DNA of 64,000 bases from Chitinophaga sp. 180180018-3 (GTDB taxonomy: Bacteria > Bacteroidota > Bacteroidia > Chitinophagales > Chitinophagaceae), in assembly GCF_037893185.1 (NCBI RefSeq), contig NZ_CP140772.1:3782001-3846000 (forward strand), in the 5' to 3' direction. The notes beneath the pieces were generated by a model, which saw nothing but the letters and a program-made list of their open reading frames with translations, was not told the origin of the DNA and made no database searches. The position numbers and the translations under genes are program-made. How positions within the stretch are numbered: the stretch's first letter is position 1; every line of letters starts with the position of its first letter. Of this stretch, positions 8,377-16,396 are shown one piece after another.

Positions 8377-11371
8377 AAGCTACTAATCCAGAAATTTCAC
8401 GCCCTTGGGCTAATTTTTTTAATTGCGGTACCAAGTCTTCCATTAAAGCCAACTCTTTTACTCTTCGTTCCCTCCAACTTAACTCCAATGGCTCTAATAA
8501 ACCTGTTAATTTTTCACCGTCAAAAAACATCCGGCTTATAATCTCGTCTACAAAGGTCTTGATTGCCACTGTTTGCAAACCATGTTTCTCCGCAATGGCC
8601 GCAAGCTCCTTGTTGTTTTTATCTTCTTTGAATTTCTCGTAGCCCTTGCGCAAGCTTTCTACACTTTGTCCGCTTTCCCAATCCAGACTTTTGATATACT
8701 CCGTTAAATCCTCTTCTTCGTCTATGAAATTAGAATTGGATCTTAACAGGCTAATTATTTGTCCCTTGGTCATTTTTTGCTTAGCCGGCTTCTTTTGGGT
8801 ATTCGCGGCAATTAGATTCATAATATAATCATAATCAATCACTGCAGAGGCAAACAATACAAATTCAAAATCCAATTGCTGTATTTCCGAAGGTGCGTTA
8901 TCCCCTTCCTTCTGTTGTATTTCTCTAAATTGTTTTGCAGTTTCGAGATAGGAGCTTCTAAAATTTTGCAACCTCTCTTGTGGCAAAATAGACTCGATGG
9001 CAGTCTTTTGCTCTTCATCCAAATCTGTGTATTGGTCCAGCTGCGTCTTAAGCCGTTGTACCTCCTTAAAATTTTTCATAAAGGCCAATCGTGCTGCATC
9101 TCCTCTCAGGTTGTATACTTCTGATGGCTCGCTTACCAGGTCATGCTCCTGCATAAACACTCCCAGCTTTTCTACTGCCTCCTTAAATTTATCAATTACT
9201 ACAGGTGCAGGATCTACCAACCAAATCTTCCTGGCTTTTCCATTGTCCTCACCCGAAAATAATTCAATTGCCTTGTTTACTGCTGCTTCCTGCGAACGAA
9301 AATCCAGGATATTACCATATGGTTTAGTATCGTTGAGTACACGATTTGTTCTGGAAAATGCCTGGATCAATCCATGGTATCTAAGGTTTTTGTCAACATA
9401 CAAGGTGTTCAGGTATTTAGAATCAAACCCTGTAAGCAGCATATCCACGACTATAGTAATGTCAATCTTGTTTTTATGAGGATAATCTTCATTGCTATAT
9501 TGCTGGTCTTTGATCCGCTTTTGCACATCCTGGTAATACAAATCAAATTCGTTGATAGAATGATTGGTGCCAAATTGCTTATTATAATCGTCAATGATTT
9601 CTATTAACGCCTTTTTCTTCTCTTCAGGGTTCTCTTTGTTATCTTCCTTTTCCTGGCTCAGATCTTCCTGCAATTGCTTAATATCAGCCGCATTTTTCTG
9701 GCTTTGCTGATCACCGTCTTTGCCCATCAATTGAGCTGGTGGAGAAAACACACACGCAATGTTCAATGGAGTGTAATCCGGATTTTCTACAAGTTTTGCC
9801 TTTTGTGCCATATTGAAAAGCTGATAATATTCTATGGCATTATTAATAGAGGCTGTCGCCAATAGTCCATTAAAACGCCTCGAATTAGTGGCGGCATTGT
9901 GCTTGTCTAAAATTGCATCAACCACAGCCTTTTGTGCAATAGCTTCGCCCGGCTTGGGATTGATGTTGCCGCTGCCTTTGAAATAATCGATATGAAAACG
10001 CAATACATTCTTATCGTCTATCGCATGTGTAATGGTATAGGCGTGTAATCTTTTTTCAAAAATATCCTGTGTCGTTTTGTAAGAACCTTCTTCTCCTTCC
10101 CTAATGTTATAAGTAGCATTTTCATCAAAGATAGGCGTACCCGTAAAACCGAATAGTTGAGCATTCGGGAAAAACTCTTTAATCGCTTTGTGATTGTCTC
10201 CGAACTGCGAACGATGACACTCATCAAAAATGAAAACCATACGTTTTTGTCTTAACAGCTCCAGGCGTTCTTTATAGTTTTTCTTATAGGTTCCATCAAG
10301 TGCCAAACCCAGCTTTTGTATAGTAGTAACAATTACTTTGTCAGCATAATCGGTAGAAAGCAAACGCCTTACAAGAGTTTCCGTATTGGTATTTTCTTCT
10401 ACGCTGCCTTCCTGAAATTTATTAAACTCTTCCCTGGTTTGACGGTCAAGGTCCTTTCTGTCTACAACAAACAGGCATTTTTCTATATCGGGGTTATCCT
10501 TTAGTAAAGTAGATGCCTTGAATGAGGTCAGCGTTTTACCACTTCCGGTGGTGTGCCAGATATACCCATTTCCTCTGTTGTCTTTAATACAATCCACAAT
10601 GGCTTTTACAGCATAGATCTGGTATGGTCGCATAACAAGCAATTTCTGCTCTGTTTCAACAAGTACCATATATTTACTGACCATTTCTGCCAACGTACAT
10701 TTGGATAGAAACTTATCAGTAAAAGCATAGAGATTATTTATCTTTTGATTATCAATGTCTGCCAACTCATAAACTGGCAAAAATTGTTCATCTGCATTAA
10801 AAGCAAAGTGTTGATTTTTGTTATTTGCAAAATAAATAGTACGATTTACATTGCTTACAATAAACAGCTGCATAAAGCAGAGCAATGAATTTCCATAACC
10901 ATTGCCAGGTTCATTTTTATAATCCACAAGCTGCTGCATCGCCTTGCGATGTGATATATCTCCTCTTTTCAATTCGATTTGCACCATAGGCAAACCATTA
11001 ATCAGCAAGATAATATCATAGCGCTGATGACTGTTCTCTGTGTTAATACGCAACTGACTAATGACTTCAAAATCATTCTTGCACCATTCTTTATGGTTCA
11101 CCAAAGTGTAATATAAGGGTGTTCCATCGTCGCGTTGGAAATACTGCTTCTCTCTTAATAATTTAGATGCAAAAAAAACGTCCGGGTGAATAATTTCCTC
11201 TCTTAGCCTTAAAAATTCATTGTCAGTAAGTCGCACACGATGAAGCGCCTCAAATTTATTTTTAAAGTTCTGCTCAAGTGTTCTTCGATCGACTATATCA
11301 GGCCGATGAATATACTTAAGACCGGTGAGTTGCTTGATAAGGTTATTCTCTATTTCCTTTTCTTTGCTCAT
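8369..11371 (-). CDS. hsdR: type I restriction endonuclease subunit R
   Basis: 1000 residues. The N-terminal nuclease domain has the PD-(D/E)xK core 'VQIELKRG' near residue 132. The SF2 translocase follows, with Walker A 'WHTTGSGKT' near 274, DEAD-box-like 'DECHRSQFG' near 385, motif III 'GFTGTP' near 410 and motif VI 'QAFSRTNRV' around 670. A helical C-terminal domain docks on the methylase. The enzyme cuts unmethylated DNA after ATP-driven translocation. It is the first gene of the operon hsdR-hsdS-prrC-hsdM; in the E. coli prr locus hsdR is last. Lys-rich, AT-rich gene like the rest of the cassette. Confidence 0.95.
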   Translation of the reverse strand: MSKEKEIENNLIKQLTGLKYIHRPDIVDRRTLEQNFKNKFEALHRVRLTDNEFLRLREEIIHPDVFFASKLLREKQYFQRDDGTPLYYTLVNHKEWCKNDFEVISQLRINTENSHQRYDIILLINGLPMVQIELKRGDISHRKAMQQLVDYKNEPGNGYGNSLLCFMQLFIVSNVNRTIYFANNKNQHFAFNADEQFLPVYELADIDNQKINNLYAFTDKFLSKCTLAEMVSKYMVLVETEQKLLVMRPYQIYAVKAIVDCIKDNRGNGYIWHTTGSGKTLTSFKASTLLKDNPDIEKCLFVVDRKDLDRQTREEFNKFQEGSVEENTNTETLVRRLLSTDYADKVIVTTIQKLGLALDGTYKKNYKERLELLRQKRMVFIFDECHRSQFGDNHKAIKEFFPNAQLFGFTGTPIFDENATYNIREGEEGSYKTTQDIFEKRLHAYTITHAIDDKNVLRFHIDYFKGSGNINPKPGEAIAQKAVVDAILDKHNAATNSRRFNGLLATASINNAIEYYQLFNMAQKAKLVENPDYTPLNIACVFSPPAQLMGKDGDQQSQKNAADIKQLQEDLSQEKEDNKENPEEKKKALIEIIDDYNKQFGTNHSINEFDLYYQDVQKRIKDQQYSNEDYPHKNKIDITIVVDMLLTGFDSKYLNTLYVDKNLRYHGLIQAFSRTNRVLNDTKPYGNILDFRSQEAAVNKAIELFSGEDNGKARKIWLVDPAPVVIDKFKEAVEKLGVFMQEHDLVSEPSEVYNLRGDAARLAFMKNFKEVQRLKTQLDQYTDLDEEQKTAIESILPQERLQNFRSSYLETAKQFREIQQKEGDNAPSEIQQLDFEFVLFASAVIDYDYIMNLIAANTQKKPAKQKMTKGQIISLLRSNSNFIDEEEDLTEYIKSLDWESGQSVESLRKGYEKFKEDKNNKELAAIAEKHGLQTVAIKTFVDEIISRMFFDGEKLTGLLEPLELSWRERRVKELALMEDLVPQLKKLAQGREISGLVAYE

Positions 11372-11807
11372 AAAAGTCTTTTCTATAAGTCTTTGATATT
11401 AATTCTGAATTTTACCCTAAACATCAATCAGTAATACTCTTTGGTCTCAGAATTGGAGCTTACAAATGATTATTGTAAAAGGTTTACAACTATCCACAAG
11501 TCCCGCCAGTGAAACACTTCTGGAAATTCAGGTTAATGGTCCCAATATAGTAAAAAACATCGATTAACCTTCAAATACACACGGCATCTCGTGAAAGGAA
11601 ACGCAAAGTTTTTTGTTATTCTTTCCAGAGTGTTCAATGTCTTTTTGCAAACCCATTTTAAAGGTTAATAAATTAGCTCATTCAGCACATCCATTAAACT
11701 CTTTTTGATGAAAATTATCAAATAAGTAAGTAACGAGCAGAAGCGAATAATGGACAAATAATAATGTGAATTGACATCATACGGAACAACAATCCCATTC
11801 AAACCAA
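11372..11807. other. leader region upstream of hsdR
   Basis: About 440 bases without a convincing gene. A 33-codon frame at 11467-11568 on the plus strand (starting MIIVKGLQLSTSPASE) has coding-like composition but is too short to assert. The promoter of the restriction operon should lie near 11380-11450 on the minus strand; no clear -33/-7 pair is visible. Confidence 0.4.
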
Positions 11808-11839
11808 AAAAGGCTTCAGAAAATATTCTGAAGCCTTTT
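11808..11839 (-). terminator. hairpin terminator adjoining the right direct repeat
   Basis: A perfect 14-bp stem, AAAAGGCTTCAGAA (11808-11821) with TTCTGAAGCCTTTT (11826-11839), has a 4-base loop and a T-run on the minus-strand 3' side. Like the hairpin at 4252-4276 it lies directly left of the direct repeat, so repeat plus terminator is a repeated unit. Confidence 0.8.
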
Positions 11840-11840
11840 C

Positions 11841-11910
11841 ATTTCTCTGTGAACCCTATGGTACAAAACTCGAACCTTTTTATTTTTGACCTACGCAAAT
11901 TAGCAGAAAT
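11841..11910. repeat. right copy of ~70-bp direct repeat flanking the restriction operon
   Basis: Shares the core CCCTATGGTACAAAA (11854-11868) and flanking ~80% identity with 4280-4349, in the same orientation. Together the copies bracket 7.5 kb holding only the hsd operon. Confidence 0.75.
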
Positions 11911-12014
11911 ATGCTGACATACTGATAAATACGTTAAAATAACATTATTAAATATTATTACTTTTGCAAACACTACAGTTATTATCTTTTTTCTTTATAA
12001 AAGCTATCCCCAAA

Positions 12015-12041
12015 AAGGGGCCACCGCAAATGGCCCCTTTC
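12015..12041 (-). terminator. terminator of the small XRE gene
   Basis: AAAGGGGCCA (12015-12024) pairs perfectly with TGGCCCCTTT (12032-12041) around a 7-base loop. It begins right after the stop codon of the XRE gene at 12043, and the minus-strand 3' side continues into a T-containing stretch. Confidence 0.8.
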
Positions 12042-12042
12042 C

Positions 12043-12291
12043 TTATAATGGCTTTTCGGGCCAAAATTCTTTAGGGGAACATTCCAGAGCCTTAGCCAAC
12101 TCATTAAGTATTTTTGTATTATAATGCTTTCCTCTTTTGGGACTTTCAACGTTCCCAATATATCCCTCAGCCTTCCCGATCAACCCAGATAAATGCTCTT
12201 GACTGTAACCTTTGGCCGTTCTCAACTCTTTCACTTTGTCTATTATATACCTATCAATAGCTGATAATTCTACCATTATCTCTTTTGACAT
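12043..12291 (-). CDS. XRE-family HTH transcriptional regulator
   Basis: 82 residues from the ATG at 12291; the frame reaches back to 12363, but those 24 residues are hydrophobic and non-homologous. One Cro/CI-type helix-turn-helix: 'KVKELRTAKGYSQEHLSGLIG' carries helices 1-2 and 'GYIGNVESPKRGKHYNTKILNELAKAL' the recognition and following helices. It ends 'ECSPKEFWPEKPL', typical of short Bacteroidetes XRE proteins. It probably binds an operator in the 12292-12510 gap and may act on itself or on the divergent histidine kinase. Confidence 0.85.
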   Translation of the reverse strand: MSKEIMVELSAIDRYIIDKVKELRTAKGYSQEHLSGLIGKAEGYIGNVESPKRGKHYNTKILNELAKALECSPKEFWPEKPL

Positions 12292-12510
12292 GGAAAGTGC
12301 CAAACCTCGAACTAATAAACACATGACTATAGGCATGTACTTATTAGGTATATTTATATACACAACAAACTATTCTTATCATGCTATAGCATATAGAAGT
12401 GATTATAAATTAAAACTTTTTATCATCTATTTTCGTTTATCTATACATATCCGGCTATCACCCCTCAAAAGCCGGTTTTATGTTCATTGCTTTACCAAAA
12501 CAATATCCTA

Positions 12511-13320
12511 ATGAAGCAAACCATTGAAGTTCCACATTCAGACTGCTCAGAAGAAGAAACCCTTCGCGTAGAATTACAAAACCTTAAAGTAGAGAATCAC
12601 CATCTCCAGGTCGAGTTACAACAAATGAAAGATTTCATGATTGCAGTCGGGCATGATCTCGGCGCTCCGCTCAATGGCTTAGAGCATCTATTGAGTGACT
12701 TTAACATACCATCTTTCACAGCTAACTTTGCAATATATTATGAAATATACCATCTTGCTTGCAGAGGCATACGCGACCTGATGGAAAATACCAAAGCCTA
12801 TTTAAGTGCAGGCAATGATGATCCTGTAATAACTTCCGTTGATACCATCAACCTAATAGATTCAATAAGCCAGTTATCTAAAATTATAGCCTCAGCTAAT
12901 GATATTGATCTTAAACTAAAAATCGCACCTGAAACACCAGAAACAATACAAACTGATCGAGCGAAACTAACACGAATAACCTTTAACCTTCTTTCAAATG
13001 CTATTAAATTCAGTCCAAAAAATTCCACTATCAATTTATCTACTGGCGGCAATGATACAACTTTTATACTCGAAGTGAAAGATCAGGGTATCGGGATAGC
13101 CCCTGAAAAGATCCATTCGATATTTCAGCCAGGTGTTAGACTAGACAAATCTAAAGAAGGCTTAGGAGTTGGGCTGCATATATCAAAAAGATATGCAACA
13201 CAACTTAATGGCTCATTACAAGTAGTCAGCCAGTTAAAACAAGGCAGCAGGTTTACATTAACGTTACCTTTAGCACAGCAACCAAAAACCATAATTATAG
13301 GAGCTTCTGAAATTGACTAG
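12511..13320 (+). CDS. soluble sensor-type histidine kinase
   Basis: 269 residues from the ATG at 12511 (a TTG eight codons upstream is less likely). A short N-terminal coiled coil (residues ~14-40) leads to the dimerisation/phosphoacceptor helix 'VGHDLGAPLNGL' with H48. The HATPase_c domain has the N box 'NLLSNAIKFSP', G1 'DQGIGIAPE' and G2 'EGLGVGLHIS', and ends near 'GSRFTLTLPL'. There is no membrane or sensory domain, and no response regulator is adjacent. It is likely an orphan cytoplasmic kinase fed by a protein partner. A shared terminator separates it from the convergent tra operon. Confidence 0.9.
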   Translation: MKQTIEVPHSDCSEEETLRVELQNLKVENHHLQVELQQMKDFMIAVGHDLGAPLNGLEHLLSDFNIPSFTANFAIYYEIYHLACRGIRDLMENTKAYLSAGNDDPVITSVDTINLIDSISQLSKIIASANDIDLKLKIAPETPETIQTDRAKLTRITFNLLSNAIKFSPKNSTINLSTGGNDTTFILEVKDQGIGIAPEKIHSIFQPGVRLDKSKEGLGVGLHISKRYATQLNGSLQVVSQLKQGSRFTLTLPLAQQPKTIIIGASEID

Positions 13321-13351
13321 AAAAAATAAATCATGTGATGTTCAATATATA

Positions 13352-13380
13352 AAATGGAGCAGGTTATGCCTGCTCCATTT
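13352..13380. terminator. bidirectional terminator between histidine kinase and tra operon
   Basis: AAATGGAGCAGG (13352-13363) pairs perfectly with CCTGCTCCATTT (13369-13380) around a 5-base loop, with A/T-rich flanks on both sides. It lies between two convergent genes ending at 13320 and 13383. Confidence 0.9.
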
Positions 13381-13382
13381 CC

Positions 13383-13685
13383 TTATTCCTTTTTCCCAAT
13401 TTCACGCAAGGTAATTAGACTTGCTACATCAGGCTTAAAAGAGGGATTGATCTTTATATACCCCCACTGCTTCAAATCTTTCATACAGTAATAGTAGATT
13501 CTTTCAGATCGGATTTTCGCTTGATCCCGTAGTTGCATTGAAAAAACCCGAACTGGATTGATACCACCTTGCTTACGGAAAAAATAAAGAATAGCCAACA
13601 TCAAGCTAATATGCTTAGGGCTAAACTTTGCATCTTCACCTACCATATCCATAAAATCATCTATATAGCTATCAAAGCAAATCAT
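13383..13685 (-). CDS. small winged-helix-like protein at end of tra operon
   Basis: 100 residues. The middle ('SPKHISLMLAILYFFRKQGGINPV' in two parts, then 'QLRDQAKIRSERIYYYCMKDLKQWGYIKI') looks like a helix-turn-helix plus wing: a helix, a short 'MQLRDQAKI' helix, a recognition-like helix 'SERIYYYCMKDLKQWG' and a strand 'YIKINPSF'. It overlaps the preceding gene by 4 bases (ATGA-type coupling) and is the last gene before the terminator, so it belongs to the transfer operon. It may regulate the operon or plasmid-like replication; the role is inferred from shape only. Confidence 0.65.
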   Translation of the reverse strand: MICFDSYIDDFMDMVGEDAKFSPKHISLMLAILYFFRKQGGINPVRVFSMQLRDQAKIRSERIYYYCMKDLKQWGYIKINPSFKPDVASLITLREIGKKE

Positions 13686-14560
13686 CCTGTAGTCTGTTTA
13701 CGCTGCTTTCTTGGAGGCTTTGCCTCACCATCCTTCTGTTTCTGACCTTTCTTTGCAGACTGCTGCTGCTTCTCCTTTTGGTTATCAGATTGTCTATTCG
13801 TCTGTTTATTATCCTGCGGTTCCTTCTTTTGTTCCTTTTGCTGCTGTTCAAGCTGTCGCTGTTTTAATTTTTCTCCTAACTCCTGACTGATAAACCCTTT
13901 CTCAATCTGCTGATCCAAAGGAATCAGCTTTTTATCCAGGTCATAAAGAATTAAACTACCAGACCGGATAGCAGGAGTAGTGTACAATTCTTCCTGCTTC
14001 CCATCTTTATTTAAAAACTTCTCCTTTTGAAAATTGCCACGTTCCAGCGATTCTTTCAATGAAGATTTGTATACTACAGAATATTCGTCAATTACCTTTC
14101 CTACATCGTAGCCATAGGCTTTATCAAATCTTTCCGAATTGTAATTGCCATTTTGTAGTTTCTCCTTTGGCTTTATCCTTTCCCAAGAATCACTTTTAGC
14201 ATGGTGAACAGGTCTACCTTGCAGGAAGTTATATGCCATTTTATAAGTAAAATTATCCTTCACTTTCTGGCCTTCTTCCTCCTTTCTATGGTTCAGGTAA
14301 AAGGTTTGTGTCCGAGTTTCTCCGTTCTCACCTTTCTGAGCAGTCATGTCGAACTTATGAAGAAAATAATCTCCAGTTGTAGCTGACTTCCTCAAGTGAA
14401 ATACAGTGTCACTATTTCCTTCATCATATTTTTTAGAATACGGATGCTCAATAGAGGGAAGCCCTTCCTGCATTTTCTTTATAAGAGCATCGTTATATGC
14501 TTCCTTCATGCCAATCAGCATAAAGTGTTTTTGCGTTATATTAACTTCATTTCCATCCAT
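13682..14560 (-). CDS. conjugative-element protein of unknown function, paralogue 1
   Basis: 292 residues, no signal peptide. Residues ~1-230 align with the neighbouring gene at 14617, sharing 'H..IG.KEA', 'FHLRKSA', 'Q.FY.NHR', 'F..AYNFLQGRPV', 'F..A.GYD.GKV.D.YS', 'PAI.S.SL.L.D...KL.P...QIE' and 'LGEK'. The last 60 residues are a Gln/Lys-rich, disordered tail not present in the paralogue, ending in basic 'PPRKQRKQTTG'. The tail could bind nucleic acid. I do not recognise the family; the position at the end of the tra operon suggests a cytoplasmic partner of transfer or element control. Confidence 0.75.
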   Translation of the reverse strand: MDGNEVNITQKHFMLIGMKEAYNDALIKKMQEGLPSIEHPYSKKYDEGNSDTVFHLRKSATTGDYFLHKFDMTAQKGENGETRTQTFYLNHRKEEEGQKVKDNFTYKMAYNFLQGRPVHHAKSDSWERIKPKEKLQNGNYNSERFDKAYGYDVGKVIDEYSVVYKSSLKESLERGNFQKEKFLNKDGKQEELYTTPAIRSGSLILYDLDKKLIPLDQQIEKGFISQELGEKLKQRQLEQQQKEQKKEPQDNKQTNRQSDNQKEKQQQSAKKGQKQKDGEAKPPRKQRKQTTG

Positions 14561-14616
14561 AGAATAAACTTTTTACTGGTGACATTCATAGGCTGAATAT
14601 TGCCTAACACCTATTA

Positions 14617-15444
14617 TCAAATCTTTCTAAGTAACTTTTTAATTGGCGCGATCTTCTCAATTATTGCCTGCTTAATAGACTTCTTTTTTCCAATATCAGC
14701 ACGTTGTTCAACGTTCAATTTTAGATTTTTGCCTGCCTGCCTTTGAATTTTTTCGCCCAGTTTCCTACTAACTAATTTTTGCTCAATTTGTTCCTTTATC
14801 GGCACCAGTTTCCTATTCTCATCAAATAAATCTAGGCTATCTGAAGTAATCGCTGGGGTAATGAAATAATCACGTTGTGAACCATCTCTAGTAGTGAATT
14901 TTTGCTTTTCCAAATTCCCAGCTTGCAAGGATTCCAGAATGGATAGCTTATCATGTGGATTGAAAAAAGAATACTGGTCAAGCACCTTCCCCAAATCATA
15001 ACCATAGCTTTGATCGAAAGCCTCGAAAAAGAAACCATGTTTATAGGATGGGCTTGGCACTTCCTGTTCCCAAATTTTATTATTAGGGAAGAATACCGGC
15101 CTACATTGGAGAAAGTTATATGCTTGTAAAAAGGTGGCATTATCTGGTTGATCACCGCGTTCGTAATTCCGATGATTGAAATAAAATGTATTCTGATGCT
15201 TGATGTTTGTCCCTGCTATAATCGTTGACATATCCATCTCGGATAAGAAGTAATTTTCCATATTAGCAGACCTTTTGACATGAAAAACAGCATGAGCATC
15301 GCCATCAGGATATGCCTTTATGTACTCATGTTTGATTAAAGGCTCATACGCTTTCAATTTTTCAACCAAATCCGCCGTGAATGCCTCCTTTGCCCCAATA
15401 TGAATAAATTGATTTTTAACAAATTCCAACTGCCTATCTTCCAT
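14617..15444 (-). CDS. conjugative-element protein of unknown function, paralogue 2
   Basis: 275 residues, homologous along ~230 residues to the gene at 13682. The same skeleton is visible: 'FIHIGAKEAF', 'AVFHVKRSAN', 'NTFYFNHRNYERGD', 'AYNFLQCRPVFF', 'YGYDLGKVLDQYSFF', 'PAITSDSLDLFDENRKLVP'. Its C terminus is short and basic instead of Gln-rich. The two genes are 56 bases apart in the same orientation, so they look like a tandem duplication that diverged. Not identified with a named family. Confidence 0.75.
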   Translation of the reverse strand: MEDRQLEFVKNQFIHIGAKEAFTADLVEKLKAYEPLIKHEYIKAYPDGDAHAVFHVKRSANMENYFLSEMDMSTIIAGTNIKHQNTFYFNHRNYERGDQPDNATFLQAYNFLQCRPVFFPNNKIWEQEVPSPSYKHGFFFEAFDQSYGYDLGKVLDQYSFFNPHDKLSILESLQAGNLEKQKFTTRDGSQRDYFITPAITSDSLDLFDENRKLVPIKEQIEQKLVSRKLGEKIQRQAGKNLKLNVEQRADIGKKKSIKQAIIEKIAPIKKLLRKI

Positions 15445-15496
15445 ATGTTATATTTAACCACTACAGTAATCAGCCACCACCAGGTTAAAAAGTAAA

Positions 15497-16375
15497 CTAT
15501 TGAATGCCGGTGCCAGAGGTACGTAAAAACGGAAAGTCTGATATGAGGGTTCTTGCCCGAAGCAGATACCGATGCCTGAGTTTCAGCAAAAGTGTCCTTC
15601 CACCATTCATTTCTCCAACCTGAATAAGCAAATCCTGATTACGAGGAATAGTAAATGCCGGAAATACTATAACAACACTACCAGAGCTATCACCATCTAT
15701 ACTAGGCTGTTCAGTAGAGAACAATGGATTCAGCACTTTTTCCTGAATGGCTGTTTTCTTTGCCTTCTTTCTATCCTTAACAATAAACTTTATGTAGTCA
15801 GGCGTATAACTGATTTGAGAATTGTTGCGAACCGTAAGTTTAAAAAACATAATATTTTCCCGCATGTAAATACTACCTAGTGAGAGGCTCACCTTTTGTT
15901 CAGAAGTCCGCTTACGCAAAAATCCCCGATGTTCCATTACCTGTAGGCTCGAATTTTCGTAGAACTCTTTATCATGCTCAAACCCTTTCAGCATTACTCC
16001 TTTGCCATCTTCTTCACCTTTATAGAATCGCAAATTCAATACGGATGGTTCGTTAGCATACTTTAGCAGGAAAGAATACAAACGTCCATCTGCTGTAATT
16101 ACAGACAGATTTGTTTCAGGGAAATTTACTGCCGCAGCTTTCACCTGCAATACATTTTCTGCCCCCTTTGCCTTCTGAGCGAGGATGGCACTGCTGCCTC
16201 GGTCAACACTTTTAATTTCGTATGGGAAAATGAGATTGCTGGTCTGATTAAGGCTCACCCATAAATAATAGGGATCAATTTTCTTTGCCTTCATTTCAGG
16301 ATAACCTGTTACTTGCCCGAAAGCCGTAACGAAAAGAATACAACTCACAATCCATGTAGCACAAAACCTTTTCAT
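15497..16375 (-). CDS. traN: conjugative transposon protein TraN (VirB9-like)
   Basis: 292 residues with an N-terminal signal peptide ending near 'TAFGQ'. The DUF4138/TraN pattern is visible: 'LWVSLNQTSNLIFPYEIKSVDRGS' (shown in part) near residues 40-60, 'VLQVKAAA..FPETNLSVIT.DG..YSF' near 80-110, and beta-rich sequence after. TraN is the outer-membrane-side VirB9 analogue of the Bacteroidetes type IV secretion channel and pairs with TraM. It lies 21 bases downstream of traM in the operon order found in CTnDOT-like elements. Confidence 0.9.
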   Translation of the reverse strand: MKRFCATWIVSCILFVTAFGQVTGYPEMKAKKIDPYYLWVSLNQTSNLIFPYEIKSVDRGSSAILAQKAKGAENVLQVKAAAVNFPETNLSVITADGRLYSFLLKYANEPSVLNLRFYKGEEDGKGVMLKGFEHDKEFYENSSLQVMEHRGFLRKRTSEQKVSLSLGSIYMRENIMFFKLTVRNNSQISYTPDYIKFIVKDRKKAKKTAIQEKVLNPLFSTEQPSIDGDSSGSVVIVFPAFTIPRNQDLLIQVGEMNGGRTLLLKLRHRYLLRARTLISDFPFLRTSGTGIQ

Positions 16376-16396
16376 ATTCTCTTTTTTAATTGATTA

